From contig CAVSLM010000011.1 in the NCBI GenBank assembly GCA_963728895.1, positions 301,822 to 365,821 of the forward strand: 64,000 nt of DNA, written 5' to 3'. The notes beneath the pieces were generated by a model. The model had not been told where the DNA came from and searched no databases. It worked only from the letters and a program-made list of their open reading frames with translations. This stretch comes from CAVSLM01 sp963728895 (GTDB lineage: Bacteria; Pseudomonadota; Gammaproteobacteria; JBBQDK01). Numbering within the stretch: the first letter of the stretch is position 1; every line of letters begins with the position of its first letter. The position numbers were made by a program, and so were the translations under genes. This document shows positions 16,658 through 25,640 of the stretch, one piece after another.

Positions 16658-18462
16658 CGGGCCATGCCGGTGATCTTGAGGCCGGCGAACGCGTTGGCGG
16701 CCCGGAAGTGCTGATCGGCGGCGCGCAGGATGCCTTTGGCGTCGATGCCGCTCTCGCCCAGCAGTTCGTCGCGAGAGCCGTGGCCGAGAAAGCGGTCGGG
16801 AAGGCCGAGATGGATGACCGGTACCAGCACCTGATGCGCCGCGAGGCACTCGGTCACTGCGGCACCGGCGCCGCCCGCGATCACGTTGTCCTCCACGGTA
16901 ATCAGGAGGTCGTGCTGCAGCGCTGCATCGAGCACGGCGCGCTCGTCGAGCGGTTTCACGAAGCGCATGTTGAGCACCGTGGCGTCGAGCACTTCGCCCG
17001 CCTGCAGGGCGGGGGATACGGCGGCACCGAATGCCAGGATGGCCACCGCCTTGCCGCGCCGGCGCAGCTCGGCCCGACCCAGCGGCAGCGCCACCATCTC
17101 CCTGCGCACCGCCGCGCCGCATCCCGTGCCGCGCGGGTAGCGCACCGCCGCCGGCCCGCGGTGCATGAAACCGGTGTAGAGCATCTGCCGGGCTTCGTTT
17201 TCGTCGGCCGGTGCCATCACCACCAGATTCGGCACGCAGCGCAGGTAGGATAGGTCGAAGCTGCCAGCGTGCGTCGGACCGTCGGGGCCGACTACGCCTG
17301 CGCGGTCGATGGCAAGCAGCACGTCGAGGTTCTGCAGCGCAACGTCGTGGATGAGCTGATCGTAGGCGCGCTGCAAAAAGGTGGAATAGATGGCGATCAC
17401 CGGCTTGCGACCTTCGCAGGCCATGCCGGCGGCGAGCGTCACCGCGTGCTGCTCGGCGATGGCCACGTCGAAGTAGCGTTCCGGGTAGCGAGCCGAGAAT
17501 TCCACCAGGCCGGAGCCTTCGCGCATGGCGGGTGTGATCGCGAGCAGTCGCGGATCGTGCTCGGCCATGTCGCAAAGCCACTCGCCAAAGATCTCGGTGT
17601 AGGAGGGTGCACCGGGCGTGGCCGCCGGCAGGCCGAGCTGCGGGTCGAAGCGCGAAACGCCGTGATAGGAGACGGGGTCCGCTTCGGCCGGTGCATAACC
17701 CTTGCCTTTGCGCGTCACCACGTGGAGCAGCCGCGGGCCGCGGCGGCTCCGCTGCTCCTCGAGCGCCGCGACCATGGCGTGCACGTCGTGGCCGTCGACC
17801 GGTCCGGAGTAGTCGAAGCCGAAGCCCGCGAACGGCTGCGCGCCATCGGCGGTCTGCGCGCGCTGCACGATGCGCCCGAGGTGGCGCGACAGCGCGCCGA
17901 CGTTGGGAGAGATCGACATCTGGTTGTCGTTCAGGATCACGAGCAGATCGGCCCCGAGGTCTCCGGCGTGGTTGAGTGCCTCGATGGCCATGCCGGCGGA
18001 AAGCGCGCCATCGCCTATCACGGCGACGACGCGGCGCCGTTCTGCGCCGCCGTTCTGCGCGAGCACCATCCCCAGCGCAGCGCTGATGGAGGTGCCGGCG
18101 TGTGCGACGCCGAAGGTATCATAGCGACTCTCGCTGCGCTTCGGGAATCCCGACAGGCCGCCGCGCTTGCGGATGGTATGCATCCAGCGGCGGCGCCCGG
18201 TGAGGATCTTGTGCGGATAGGCCTGATGGCCGACGTCCCACACCAGCCGGTCGTAGGGGGTGTTGAACACGTAGTGCAGGGCAACGGTGAGCTCCACCGC
18301 GCCCAGGCCGGCCGCCAGATGCCCGCCGCTCTCGGCGACTGAACGGAGCAGGAACCCGCGCAGCTCGTCCGACAGTGTGCCTAGTTGGGAGATCGGGAGT
18401 CGACGCAAGTCGCGCGGCGTTTCGATGCCCGCGAGCAGGGGATAATCTTCTTTGGTCTTCAT
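16654..18462 (-). CDS. dxs: 1-deoxy-D-xylulose-5-phosphate synthase
   Basis: 602 residues; thiamine-diphosphate enzyme making DXP from pyruvate and glyceraldehyde-3-phosphate, the first step of the MEP isoprenoid pathway. Landmarks: GHQAYPHKILTGRR, the ThDP motif GDG at 150-152 followed by LVILNDNQMSIS, and DVAIAEQHAVTLAAGMACEG in the second half with the catalytic Glu. I chose ATG 18462 (MKTKEDYPLL), which matches the family N-terminus; a GTG at 18513 with GAAGGG upstream is possible and would add 17 residues. First gene of dxs-sqs-shc-hpnA, placing precursor supply in the hopanoid operon. Confidence 0.95.
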   Translation of the reverse strand: MKTKEDYPLLAGIETPRDLRRLPISQLGTLSDELRGFLLRSVAESGGHLAAGLGAVELTVALHYVFNTPYDRLVWDVGHQAYPHKILTGRRRWMHTIRKRGGLSGFPKRSESRYDTFGVAHAGTSISAALGMVLAQNGGAERRRVVAVIGDGALSAGMAIEALNHAGDLGADLLVILNDNQMSISPNVGALSRHLGRIVQRAQTADGAQPFAGFGFDYSGPVDGHDVHAMVAALEEQRSRRGPRLLHVVTRKGKGYAPAEADPVSYHGVSRFDPQLGLPAATPGAPSYTEIFGEWLCDMAEHDPRLLAITPAMREGSGLVEFSARYPERYFDVAIAEQHAVTLAAGMACEGRKPVIAIYSTFLQRAYDQLIHDVALQNLDVLLAIDRAGVVGPDGPTHAGSFDLSYLRCVPNLVVMAPADENEARQMLYTGFMHRGPAAVRYPRGTGCGAAVRREMVALPLGRAELRRRGKAVAILAFGAAVSPALQAGEVLDATVLNMRFVKPLDERAVLDAALQHDLLITVEDNVIAGGAGAAVTECLAAHQVLVPVIHLGLPDRFLGHGSRDELLGESGIDAKGILRAADQHFRAANAFAGLKITGMAR

Positions 18463-19036
18463 TTCCTTGACGCTCCGCGGCCCGCAATCTTCTGACACGT
18501 CGCCGGCGGCCACGGTTCCGCCCTTCGCCGATCCGACCGCAACGCTTGGTATGGGCCAGCCGTGCCAGGTCGGCGGCCACTCGACACGACAGGCGCGGCC
18601 CCGCTGCCGGCAGCCGCTCGGCGTTTACACTTGGTGCTGGACGGCTGTTCCCTTACAACATACCATCGGCGTTCCGAAAATCCACCAGCGCCGCCGCCTT
18701 GTGCATCATGATTCCCGCCGGTGCCAGTCGCGGCGTGTGTCTATACTGTCTCTGGTCCGCATGCCAGACGTGGCGACAGTGCACCGCAGGCAATGGAAGC
18801 TGGTCGACACGGAAAGGCGGTATGCATTCGAGGGCGGCTGCGGCGTCCGCTCCGCTTCAGAGTGGCATGCGCGGCGCCAGCTTCCGGGTGGCCCGTGCGG
18901 GCGAGGAGTCTCTGTGAGAATCTGCGCAGGCAATAGCGGGCCGATCACTTGGACAGGCTCCCGGATCGGCCCATGCCCACCCGCACGGGCGGCGCGATCC
19001 GACACAACAATCGTATCAACACAGAGGGAGTGCTGG
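18463..19036. other. Divergent intergenic region between dxs and ispH
   Basis: 574 nt that must contain the promoters of both the hopanoid operon (minus) and ispH-hpnH (plus). A TATACT at 18741-18746 is a possible plus-strand -10 without a good -35. Several short open frames occur but none has a supporting ribosome-binding site or recognisable sequence. Confidence 0.45.
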
Positions 19037-20032
19037 ATGGAGGCAATACTGGCCAGGCCCCGCGGCTTCTGTGCCGGAGTGGTAAGGGCGATCGAGATTG
19101 TCGAAAGCGCTTTGGAGCTTTTCGGGGCGCCGGTCTACGTGCTGCACGAGATCGTGCACAACGCGCGCGTGGTCGTCGATCTGCGCGCGCGCGGCGCGGT
19201 GTTCGTGGAGACGCTGGACGAGGTTCCCGGCGGCGCCACCACCATCTTCAGCGCGCATGGCGTTGCCGCCGCGGTGATGGAGCGCGCCAGCGAGCGACAG
19301 CTGCGCATCATCGACGCCACCTGTCCGCTGGTCACCAAGGTTCACCTGGAAGTCCTGCGCCATGCGCGTGCCGGTCGCGAAGTGGTGCTGATCGGCCACT
19401 CCGGGCATCCCGAGGTCAACGGCACGCTCGGTCAGTACGATCGCCGGTGGGGTGGGGAGATTCATCTGGTGGAGAGCGTTGCCGACGTCTCGGCGCTGCA
19501 GGTGCGCAACCCCAGGCTGCTTGCCTACGTCACGCAGACCACCCTGTCCGTGGACGATACCAGCCGGATCGTGGCGGCCTTGCGCGAGCGCTTTCCCGAC
19601 ATCAGCGGACCACGTCGCGACGACATCTGCTACGCCACCCAGAACCGCCAGACCGCCGTCCGGCGTCTCGCCGGCATGGTCGACGTGCTGTTGGTGGTCG
19701 GGGCGCGCAACAGCTCCAACTCGAACCGGTTGCGTGAAGTGGGAGAGCAGGCCGGCGTGCGCTCCTTTCTGGTTCAGAGCGCGGAGGACGTGCAGCACGA
19801 CTGGCTGGGCGACGGCCAGCGCGTGGGTGTGACCGCCGGCGCTTCCACGCCCGAGGTTCTGGTGCAGGGCGTGCTGCAGCGCTTGCGCGAGCATGGGGTG
19901 AACCAGGTCACGGAGCTGGGAGCCGAGGCCGAGACCGTGACCTTCGGTCTGCCGCAGGCCCTGCTGCGTGCACGCCGCGGCAATCGCAGCGACGTGCCAA
20001 GCGTCGCGGAACAGGAGGAAACGCCGGGATGA
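19037..20032 (+). CDS. ispH: 4-hydroxy-3-methylbut-2-enyl diphosphate reductase
   Basis: 331 residues; iron-sulfur enzyme of the last MEP step, making IPP and DMAPP. The three cluster-binding cysteines are at 12 (RGFCAGV), 96 (DATCPLVTK) and 198 (DICYATQNRQ), matching E. coli IspH spacing (12, 96, 197). ATG at 19037 follows GAGGGAG. The last four bases overlap hpnH (ATGA), so the two are coupled, linking isoprenoid supply to hopanoid tail addition. The cysteine-bearing N-terminus argues against longer upstream starts. Confidence 0.96.
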   Translation: MEAILARPRGFCAGVVRAIEIVESALELFGAPVYVLHEIVHNARVVVDLRARGAVFVETLDEVPGGATTIFSAHGVAAAVMERASERQLRIIDATCPLVTKVHLEVLRHARAGREVVLIGHSGHPEVNGTLGQYDRRWGGEIHLVESVADVSALQVRNPRLLAYVTQTTLSVDDTSRIVAALRERFPDISGPRRDDICYATQNRQTAVRRLAGMVDVLLVVGARNSSNSNRLREVGEQAGVRSFLVQSAEDVQHDWLGDGQRVGVTAGASTPEVLVQGVLQRLREHGVNQVTELGAEAETVTFGLPQALLRARRGNRSDVPSVAEQEETPG

Positions 20033-21324
20033 GTGTTCCGCTGCGCCAGCAGATCGGCGTCGCACGCTATATTCTGCAGCAGAGGCTGCGCGGGCGGGAG
20101 CGCTACCCGCTGGTCCTGATGCTGGAACCGCTGCTGCGCTGCAATCTCGCCTGCGCCGGCTGCGGCAAGATCGATTATCCGAAGGAGATTCTCGATCGTA
20201 CGCTGTCGGTCGAGGAGTGCCTGGCCGCGGTCGACGAATGCGGCGCACCGATCGTGTCCATTGCCGGCGGCGAGCCGCTGCTGCACAAGCAGATGCCGCA
20301 GATCGTGCGCGGCATGCTGGAACGGCACAAGTACATCTATCTCTGTACCAATGCGCTGCTGCTGCGCAAGCGCATCGATGACTACCACCCTTCGCCCTAT
20401 CTGACTTTTTCGATACACCTGGACGGCAACCGCGAGCGCCATGATGCCTCAGTGTGTCAGGCCGGTGTGTTCGACCGGGCGGTCGAGGTGATCCGCCTGG
20501 CACTCGAGCGTGGCTTTCGCGTCACCATCAACTGCACCCTGTTCCAGGGCGAGCAGCCGGATGAGGTGGCGGAATTCTTCGACTTCGTGACCGGGCTGGG
20601 TGTGGAGGGGATTACGGTGTCGCCGGGATTCAGCTACGAGCACGCGCCGCGTCAGGATGTGTTTCTGCAGCGCCATGCTACCCGCCAGCTGTTCCGCGAC
20701 ATCTTCGCGCTCGGCAGCACGCGGCGCTGGCGGCTCAACCATTCTTCGCTGTACCTGGATTTCCTCGCCGGCAATCAGGCGTATCAATGCACGCCTTGGG
20801 GCAATCCAACCCGCAACATATTCGGATGGCAGCGCCCCTGCTACCTGCTGGTGGATGAAGGGTACGCGCCGAGCTTCGCCGCCCTCATGGGCGAGACCGA
20901 CTGGGAGGGCTATGGCACCGGTCGCCATCCGAAGTGCGCCAACTGCATGGCGCATTGCGGTTACGAGCCGACGGCCGTCAACGACGCCGTGGCACACCCA
21001 CTGAAGGCCGCGTGGGTGGCCATGCGCGGTCCGCGCACGCGCGGGCACATGGCCCCCGACATACCCGCGCTGGCGCACGCGGCTTCGGAGGCGGCGGGGG
21101 GGAGGGCGGCGCAGAGCAAAGCCGCGCCGAAAGCGCGGCCCAGGGGCACTGACGATCGACTCCTCCACGCGCTCGCCCGCAACGCTGATCGTCGTCAACC
21201 ACCGGTGCGATGGCGGCGTGGTGCGGGTGCTTTCGTGCACGCAATGCTTGGGGCGTCACCCGGGAGTATCCGACCCAGACCATGGGACGGTCGCGCAGGC
21301 GTGGCACGGGAGGTCAGGAACTGA
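20029..21324 (+). CDS. hpnH: Adenosyl-hopene transferase HpnH, radical SAM
   Basis: 431 residues as read. It adds adenosine to hopene (diploptene), the first step to bacteriohopanepolyols. The SAM cluster motif CNLACAGC uses Cys38, 42 and 45 (CX3CX2C). GGEPLLHKQMPQIVRG, LTFSIHLDGNRERHD and the C-terminal HPKCANCMAHCGYEPTA cysteine motif are family-typical. Family members are usually ~330-390 residues. After residue ~356 the sequence passes a 7-G run (21096-21102) and becomes an unfamiliar Arg-rich tail whose codon bias is poor, so the true end may differ. Coupled to ispH by ATGA. Confidence 0.94.
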   Translation: MSVPLRQQIGVARYILQQRLRGRERYPLVLMLEPLLRCNLACAGCGKIDYPKEILDRTLSVEECLAAVDECGAPIVSIAGGEPLLHKQMPQIVRGMLERHKYIYLCTNALLLRKRIDDYHPSPYLTFSIHLDGNRERHDASVCQAGVFDRAVEVIRLALERGFRVTINCTLFQGEQPDEVAEFFDFVTGLGVEGITVSPGFSYEHAPRQDVFLQRHATRQLFRDIFALGSTRRWRLNHSSLYLDFLAGNQAYQCTPWGNPTRNIFGWQRPCYLLVDEGYAPSFAALMGETDWEGYGTGRHPKCANCMAHCGYEPTAVNDAVAHPLKAAWVAMRGPRTRGHMAPDIPALAHAASEAAGGRAAQSKAAPKARPRGTDDRLLHALARNADRRQPPVRWRRGAGAFVHAMLGASPGSIRPRPWDGRAGVAREVRN

Positions 21325-21417
21325 CGCTGGACGTCAGTTTTTGCCACGCAGCGCTCAGAAAATGGTTACCAGTGGGGCTAAGTTGCGCATACCCTCACTT
21401 GGGAAAGGAGACGTCCC

Positions 21418-21783
21418 GTGCCGCAGAAGCCTTACCCGCAGACCGAGCGCACGCTCGAAGAGCTGTCCATCGAGGAGTTGCTGGCCATTCAGCTGGACTG
21501 TTCGGCCGAAGTGCTGTACGCAATCCAGGAGGAGCTGCGCAAGCGCGAGCCCGGCTCCGGAACGGGGGCGAGTCGGCATTCGCTGGAACGGCTGACGCGG
21601 TGGATGCGGGCCCGGACCGAGCCCATCTGTTTCCGGATCGATGAGGGCGGCTGGATCGTCGAGCCACCGTTCGCCTACCTGCGGCTGCTGCAGGTCCTGT
21701 ATACGCCGGGCTCCGCCCGAGATGCCGAGCCGGTTCCGACCCCTGTGCGCGAGCGGCCGAGGCGCGTCTCCGCCGCTTCCTGA
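21418..21783 (+). CDS. Hypothetical protein (121 aa)
   Basis: I do not recognise a family. The N-terminal half is helical and acidic (LEELSIEELLAIQLDCSAEV), the middle basic, and residues ~70-95 are WIVEPPFAYLRLLQVLYTPG. There is no signal peptide or membrane span. GTG at 21418 is supported by AAAGGAG about 8 nt upstream, and third positions are G/C-rich. It follows hpnH after ~90 nt on the same strand; nothing else ties it to hopanoids. Confidence 0.65.
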   Translation: MPQKPYPQTERTLEELSIEELLAIQLDCSAEVLYAIQEELRKREPGSGTGASRHSLERLTRWMRARTEPICFRIDEGGWIVEPPFAYLRLLQVLYTPGSARDAEPVPTPVRERPRRVSAAS

Positions 21784-22028
21784 TGCCGGCGGCGATCCGC
21801 CGCCGCACGCCTGCCCACAAATCCGCCGGACTGGTGTAGAATCGCCAGGTCCGGCGGTGCCCGCAAGGACGCCACAGGAGAACAGACTGGGACAGTTTGC
21901 CTTGCGGGATGCGCCAGCCGGTTGGCGTCTCCCCGCGTCGAGTATGAGCCACCACCTTAGCGCCAGGCGCCGTGCAGCGTGCCAGCGGGAATGCGCTGCT
22001 TCACGTCCGTTGCGCAGCCGCGCAGAAC

Positions 22029-22640
22029 ATGTCGCGTAGATTTCCCGAACTCGGTGGCGCTGCGCTGTACGTACCCCCACCACACGCGGATGGCGGCCCC
22101 GATCCCCACGAGTCCTTCGTCAAGGGCCTGCTGCGCACTGCGAACACCCTGCGTGCGCATTGGGCGCTGGTGCGCCGTGAAGGCGATCGCGTCACGGCTC
22201 TCGACCTGGAGGAGACCACCGAGGCTGCGGTGCTGGTGCTCGCCCAGGCCGTGGCGGCCGCCGTGGAGAGTACCGGCCGCGTGCCGTCGCCGACTGCCCT
22301 GGACCGCCAGCTCACCCTGGCGGTGACGCTGCTGTGCTTCGCCAGTCTCCCGATCCTCGAGCATCTGGGTCGGGAGGGCCACGAGCTCACGCGCAACGAT
22401 CTGCTCACCCGCGCCGGATTCCTGCTGCTCGAAGGCTACCCGGAGGAGGAAGTGGTCGAGTGCATGCACGCCGGCATCGCCTGGTATCGCCGGCTTTCCG
22501 AAGTGCACACCAGCGCGGTGCAGGAATGGAGGGAGGACGTGGCGATGATCACCTGGGCCTACGCCAAGACCGGCGATCCCGGTTATCTGCGCATGCTGGG
22601 TCGGCTGTACGACTTGCTTGTCGGGGACTTCGCCGGCTGA
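22029..22640 (+). CDS. Hypothetical helical protein (203 aa)
   Basis: Unrecognised family. From ATG 22029 (MSRRFPELGGAALYV) the protein is almost entirely alpha-helical and Leu/Ala/Glu-rich. A hydrophobic stretch at ~100-118 (TLAVTLLCFASLPILEHLG) could be a buried helix. A conserved-looking acidic segment (EGYPEEEVVECMHAGIAWY) follows. The codon bias is that of a real gene. An earlier ATG at 21972 is possible. No neighbour suggests a role. Confidence 0.65.
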   Translation: MSRRFPELGGAALYVPPPHADGGPDPHESFVKGLLRTANTLRAHWALVRREGDRVTALDLEETTEAAVLVLAQAVAAAVESTGRVPSPTALDRQLTLAVTLLCFASLPILEHLGREGHELTRNDLLTRAGFLLLEGYPEEEVVECMHAGIAWYRRLSEVHTSAVQEWREDVAMITWAYAKTGDPGYLRMLGRLYDLLVGDFAG

Positions 22641-23095
22641 CGCTCACCACCCGCAAGCCGCCGCGCACGGTGGTCGCCGGTGGCACGAAGCCGCGCAACA
22701 GTTGCGCCGGGCCTTGCAACCGCTGAATTGCACCTGCGGTCAATGGCTCCAACGCGCCAGGGACGGTGGGCCGGGCCTCGCACGTTGCACGCGAGCGCGG
22801 CGTCGGGACCGCACGCCTGCAGGCAATCAGCGAGTTGCGTGTTGGCATATGCTGTGCTACAAGATTGGAACGATTGTTACAGTTGTATTGCGATACCAGA
22901 ATCACAATAACAGCGCAGGCCACGTGCCGAGCGTCTGGGCGGAGGAGAAAGACAAGGGATCAGCACCACGCCGCTGCGCACGGACGCAGGTTTGCGCCTT
23001 TCCTTCTCCCCCGGGTCTCCGGCTCCTCGCTACGCTGGCGTAGTCCGCCGCCATTGGGCGGCGGCGTTTTATCACCATCAAGAGGCTGATCATCC
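22641..23095. other. Leader region before the moxR operon
   Basis: 455 nt without a convincing gene. An A/T-rich patch at 22855-22915, unusual for this window, may hold the promoter of the moxR operon. An intrinsic-terminator-like hairpin lies at 23045-23070, only 25 nt before the moxR ATG. Confidence 0.45.
23045..23070 (+). terminator. Hairpin plus T-run just upstream of moxR
   Basis: CCGCCGCC (23045-23052) pairs with GGCGGCGG (23057-23064), loop ATTG, followed by CGTTTT. The form is that of an intrinsic terminator. It ends 25 nt before the moxR start, so it either ends transcripts from upstream or acts as an attenuator of the Bat operon. Confidence 0.6.
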
Positions 23096-24052
23096 ATGGA
23101 GTCGACAAACTTCAACCCGGTGCGGGAGTTTCTCGCATCCCGCGTCATGGGCCAGCAAGAGCTCATCAACAGCATGCTGGTGTGCCTGCTGAGCGACGGA
23201 CACATGCTGGTGGAGGGCATGCCGGGACTGGCGAAGACCACCGCGGTCAAGGCCCTCGCCGAGGCCATCGAAGGCGACTTCCATCGCGTGCAGTTCACCC
23301 CCGACCTGCTGCCCTCGGACCTCATCGGTACCGACATCTATCTGCAGGAGGAGGGCTCGTTCGTGTTCCGCCCCGGGCCGCTGTTCCACAACATCCTGCT
23401 CGCGGACGAAGTGAACCGGGCCCCGGCCAAGGTGCAGTCGGCGCTGCTCGAGGCCATGGCGGAGCGCCAGATCACCGTCGGGCAGAACACCTACAAGCTG
23501 CCGCCACTGTTCATGGTGCTGGCGACCCAGAATCCCATCGAGCACGAGGGTACCTACAACCTTCCGGAGGCGCAGCTCGACCGTTTCCTGATGCACGTGT
23601 GGGTGGATTATCCGAGTCGCGACGAGGAGCTGGCCATCCTCAAGCTGGATAACGCGCTGCAGCAGCAGCCCCCCAAGCCACCGGCCTCGCCCATGCCCCA
23701 GGAGGACCTGTTCGTGGCACGCAAAGCGGTTGCGGGGGTGTACCTGGACCCGAAGCTGCACGAGTACATTGTCGACCTGGTCCGGGCCAGCCGCAATCCG
23801 GCGCCCTACGATTCCGACCTGTCGCGCTGGTGCCGCTTCGGTGCCTCGCCGCGCGCCAGTATCGCGCTGGCGCGTTGCTCGCGTGCCTACGCCTGGCTGC
23901 AGGGCGACCGCTATGTGGCGCCGCATCACATCCAGGCGGTCGCCCCGGACGTGCTTCGCCACCGGGTGCTGCTGACCTTTCAGGCGGAGGCCGACGGCAT
24001 CACGCCGGATCGCTTCGCGCGCAACCTGGTCGATGTGGTGGCCATCCCCTGA
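23096..24052 (+). CDS. MoxR-family AAA+ ATPase
   Basis: 318 residues; cytosolic chaperone-like ATPase thought to assist folding or metal insertion of VWA-domain partners. Walker A GMPGLAKT at 41-48, Walker B ILLADEVNRAP with the Asp-Glu pair at 104-105, sensor region LATQNPIEHEGTYNLPEAQLD, then the C-terminal lid. First gene of a seven-gene operon with DUF58, DUF4381, two VWA proteins, a TPR protein and BatD, the usual MoxR/Bat order. Confidence 0.95.
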   Translation: MESTNFNPVREFLASRVMGQQELINSMLVCLLSDGHMLVEGMPGLAKTTAVKALAEAIEGDFHRVQFTPDLLPSDLIGTDIYLQEEGSFVFRPGPLFHNILLADEVNRAPAKVQSALLEAMAERQITVGQNTYKLPPLFMVLATQNPIEHEGTYNLPEAQLDRFLMHVWVDYPSRDEELAILKLDNALQQQPPKPPASPMPQEDLFVARKAVAGVYLDPKLHEYIVDLVRASRNPAPYDSDLSRWCRFGASPRASIALARCSRAYAWLQGDRYVAPHHIQAVAPDVLRHRVLLTFQAEADGITPDRFARNLVDVVAIP

Positions 24053-24150
24053 GTGTCCGACTCGCCGGCCTGTTCGCTCCCATGCACAGTCGCGCAGCGC
24101 CCCTGGACGCCCGTGCCGCGCGACCCTGCCCAATCCCGTGAGGCCATCCG

Positions 24151-25074
24151 ATGATGCTCGCTCCCCAGCTGGATGATCTGCTCGAGTTGCGCCATCAGGC
24201 GCATGCCCTGGGCGTGGCCTCGCGCCACCCCGTGAACGCCGCGCTCAGCGGGCTGTATGCCTCGGTGTTCCGTGGCCAGGGGCTCGACTTCGAGGAGGTG
24301 CGCGAGTACCGCCATGGTGATGAGATCCGCAACATGGACTGGCGGGTGACGGCACGGACCGGACGCGCCCACCTGAAGGTGTTTCGCGAGGAGCGCCAGC
24401 GCACGGTGGTGATCTGCGTCGATACCGGTCCGCACATGCGCTTTGGCACCCGCGGCACCTTCAAATCGGTGCAGGCCGCCCGGGCGGCGGCGCTGCTGGC
24501 GTGGTCGGCGGCCGGCAATCAGGACCGCGTCGGCGGTCTGTTGTTTGGCGACCCTCAGGTCGGGCCGCGCTATTTCCGCCCAAGCCGCGCGCGCCGCTCC
24601 CTGTGGCGCATGCTGCATGCGCTCACCGAACCCGGCGGCTCGGGTCCGCTGACCGGTGACCCGCTGGTGGAGGCCTTGCAGAAGCTGAGCCGTACCATAC
24701 ACACCGGCAGCGTGCTGTTCATCATCGCCGACCTCAATCGCGACTACCGCGGCCTGGAGCAGGTGGTCGGTTGTCTGCGCCTGCGTCATGAGGTGGTGCT
24801 GTTGCCGGTGGACGACCCCGCCGACTGGGAAATCCCGGCGATGGGTCGAGTGGTCTTTTCCGGTTCCGACGGCGACCGCATGGAGGTGGATACCGACAAT
24901 GCCGAAGGGCGCCGCCTGTACCGCCAGGTCTGGGAGCGCAGTCGGCACCAGCTGCGCGAGCTCACCACCCGTCTGGACATCGACCTGATCCCGGTTCGCA
25001 CCAACGGGGAAATCCACGAGACCTTGATTGAAGGCCTGCGCCAGCGCGCGCACCGCCTGGTGGCACACCGATGA
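24151..25074 (+). CDS. DUF58 domain protein
   Basis: 307 residues. Contains the DUF58 signature FRGQGLDFEEVREYRHGDE, then IRNMDWRVTARTGRAHLKVF, followed by a VWA-like fold (VVICVDTGPHMRFG). DUF58 proteins accompany MoxR ATPases; a direct activity is not established. No membrane span is evident, unlike many longer DUF58 proteins. 98 nt separate it from moxR; its TGA overlaps the next ATG. Confidence 0.93.
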   Translation: MMLAPQLDDLLELRHQAHALGVASRHPVNAALSGLYASVFRGQGLDFEEVREYRHGDEIRNMDWRVTARTGRAHLKVFREERQRTVVICVDTGPHMRFGTRGTFKSVQAARAAALLAWSAAGNQDRVGGLLFGDPQVGPRYFRPSRARRSLWRMLHALTEPGGSGPLTGDPLVEALQKLSRTIHTGSVLFIIADLNRDYRGLEQVVGCLRLRHEVVLLPVDDPADWEIPAMGRVVFSGSDGDRMEVDTDNAEGRRLYRQVWERSRHQLRELTTRLDIDLIPVRTNGEIHETLIEGLRQRAHRLVAHR

Positions 25075-25640
25075 CCGATCCCTTGTTGCAGCAGTTGCAG
25101 GACATCCACGGCGTGGATCCGCTGCCGTGGTGGTATCTGGCGCCGGGCTGGTGGCTTGCGGCGCTCGCCGTGCTGCTGGTGGCGGTGGTGCTGTGGTCGG
25201 TGTTCGGGCGCATCCTGCGCCGCATTCGCTTCGACTGGCGGCGCGATGCCCGGATACGACTGCTCGCCCTGCGCCGGGAGCTGCGCCGCAGCGATGCCAA
25301 GACGCTTGCGGCTGCGCTTTCCGAGCTGCTGCGGCGCATCGCCATGGCCCGCTTCGGCCGTGCGGCCTGTGCGGGGCTGTCTGGCGAGCGCTGGCTGGCC
25401 TGGCTCGAGCAGCACGATCCGCGTGGCTTCCGCTGGCTCGATCACGGGCGGCTGCTGATCGAGCTGCCCTACGCCCCGGAGGGCCACCAGGTCGATCCGC
25501 GCCAGCTGCGCAAGCTGGTGAGCGCCACCCTGCCCTGGGTGCGGGCCGAGGCGCCCGCACAGCGCCCGCCGCGGCGACGCTGGTTCGGGCTGCGCCGCTT
25601 GCCGGCTGCGGTGCCGAGCGGAGGGACCAGCGGTGTTTAG
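25071..25640 (+). CDS. DUF4381 domain protein
   Basis: 189 residues. One transmembrane helix at about 25-47 (WWLAALAVLLVAVVLWSVFG) follows a short periplasmic start (LQDIHGVDPLPWWYLAPGWW, typical of the family). Then comes a basic cytoplasmic helical domain with RLLALRRELRR and LLRRIAMARFGRAACAGL. Function unknown; found between DUF58 and VWA genes in Bat operons. Coupled to both neighbours: ATGA overlap upstream, 8-nt overlap downstream. Confidence 0.9.
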   Translation: MTDPLLQQLQDIHGVDPLPWWYLAPGWWLAALAVLLVAVVLWSVFGRILRRIRFDWRRDARIRLLALRRELRRSDAKTLAAALSELLRRIAMARFGRAACAGLSGERWLAWLEQHDPRGFRWLDHGRLLIELPYAPEGHQVDPRQLRKLVSATLPWVRAEAPAQRPPRRRWFGLRRLPAAVPSGGTSGV

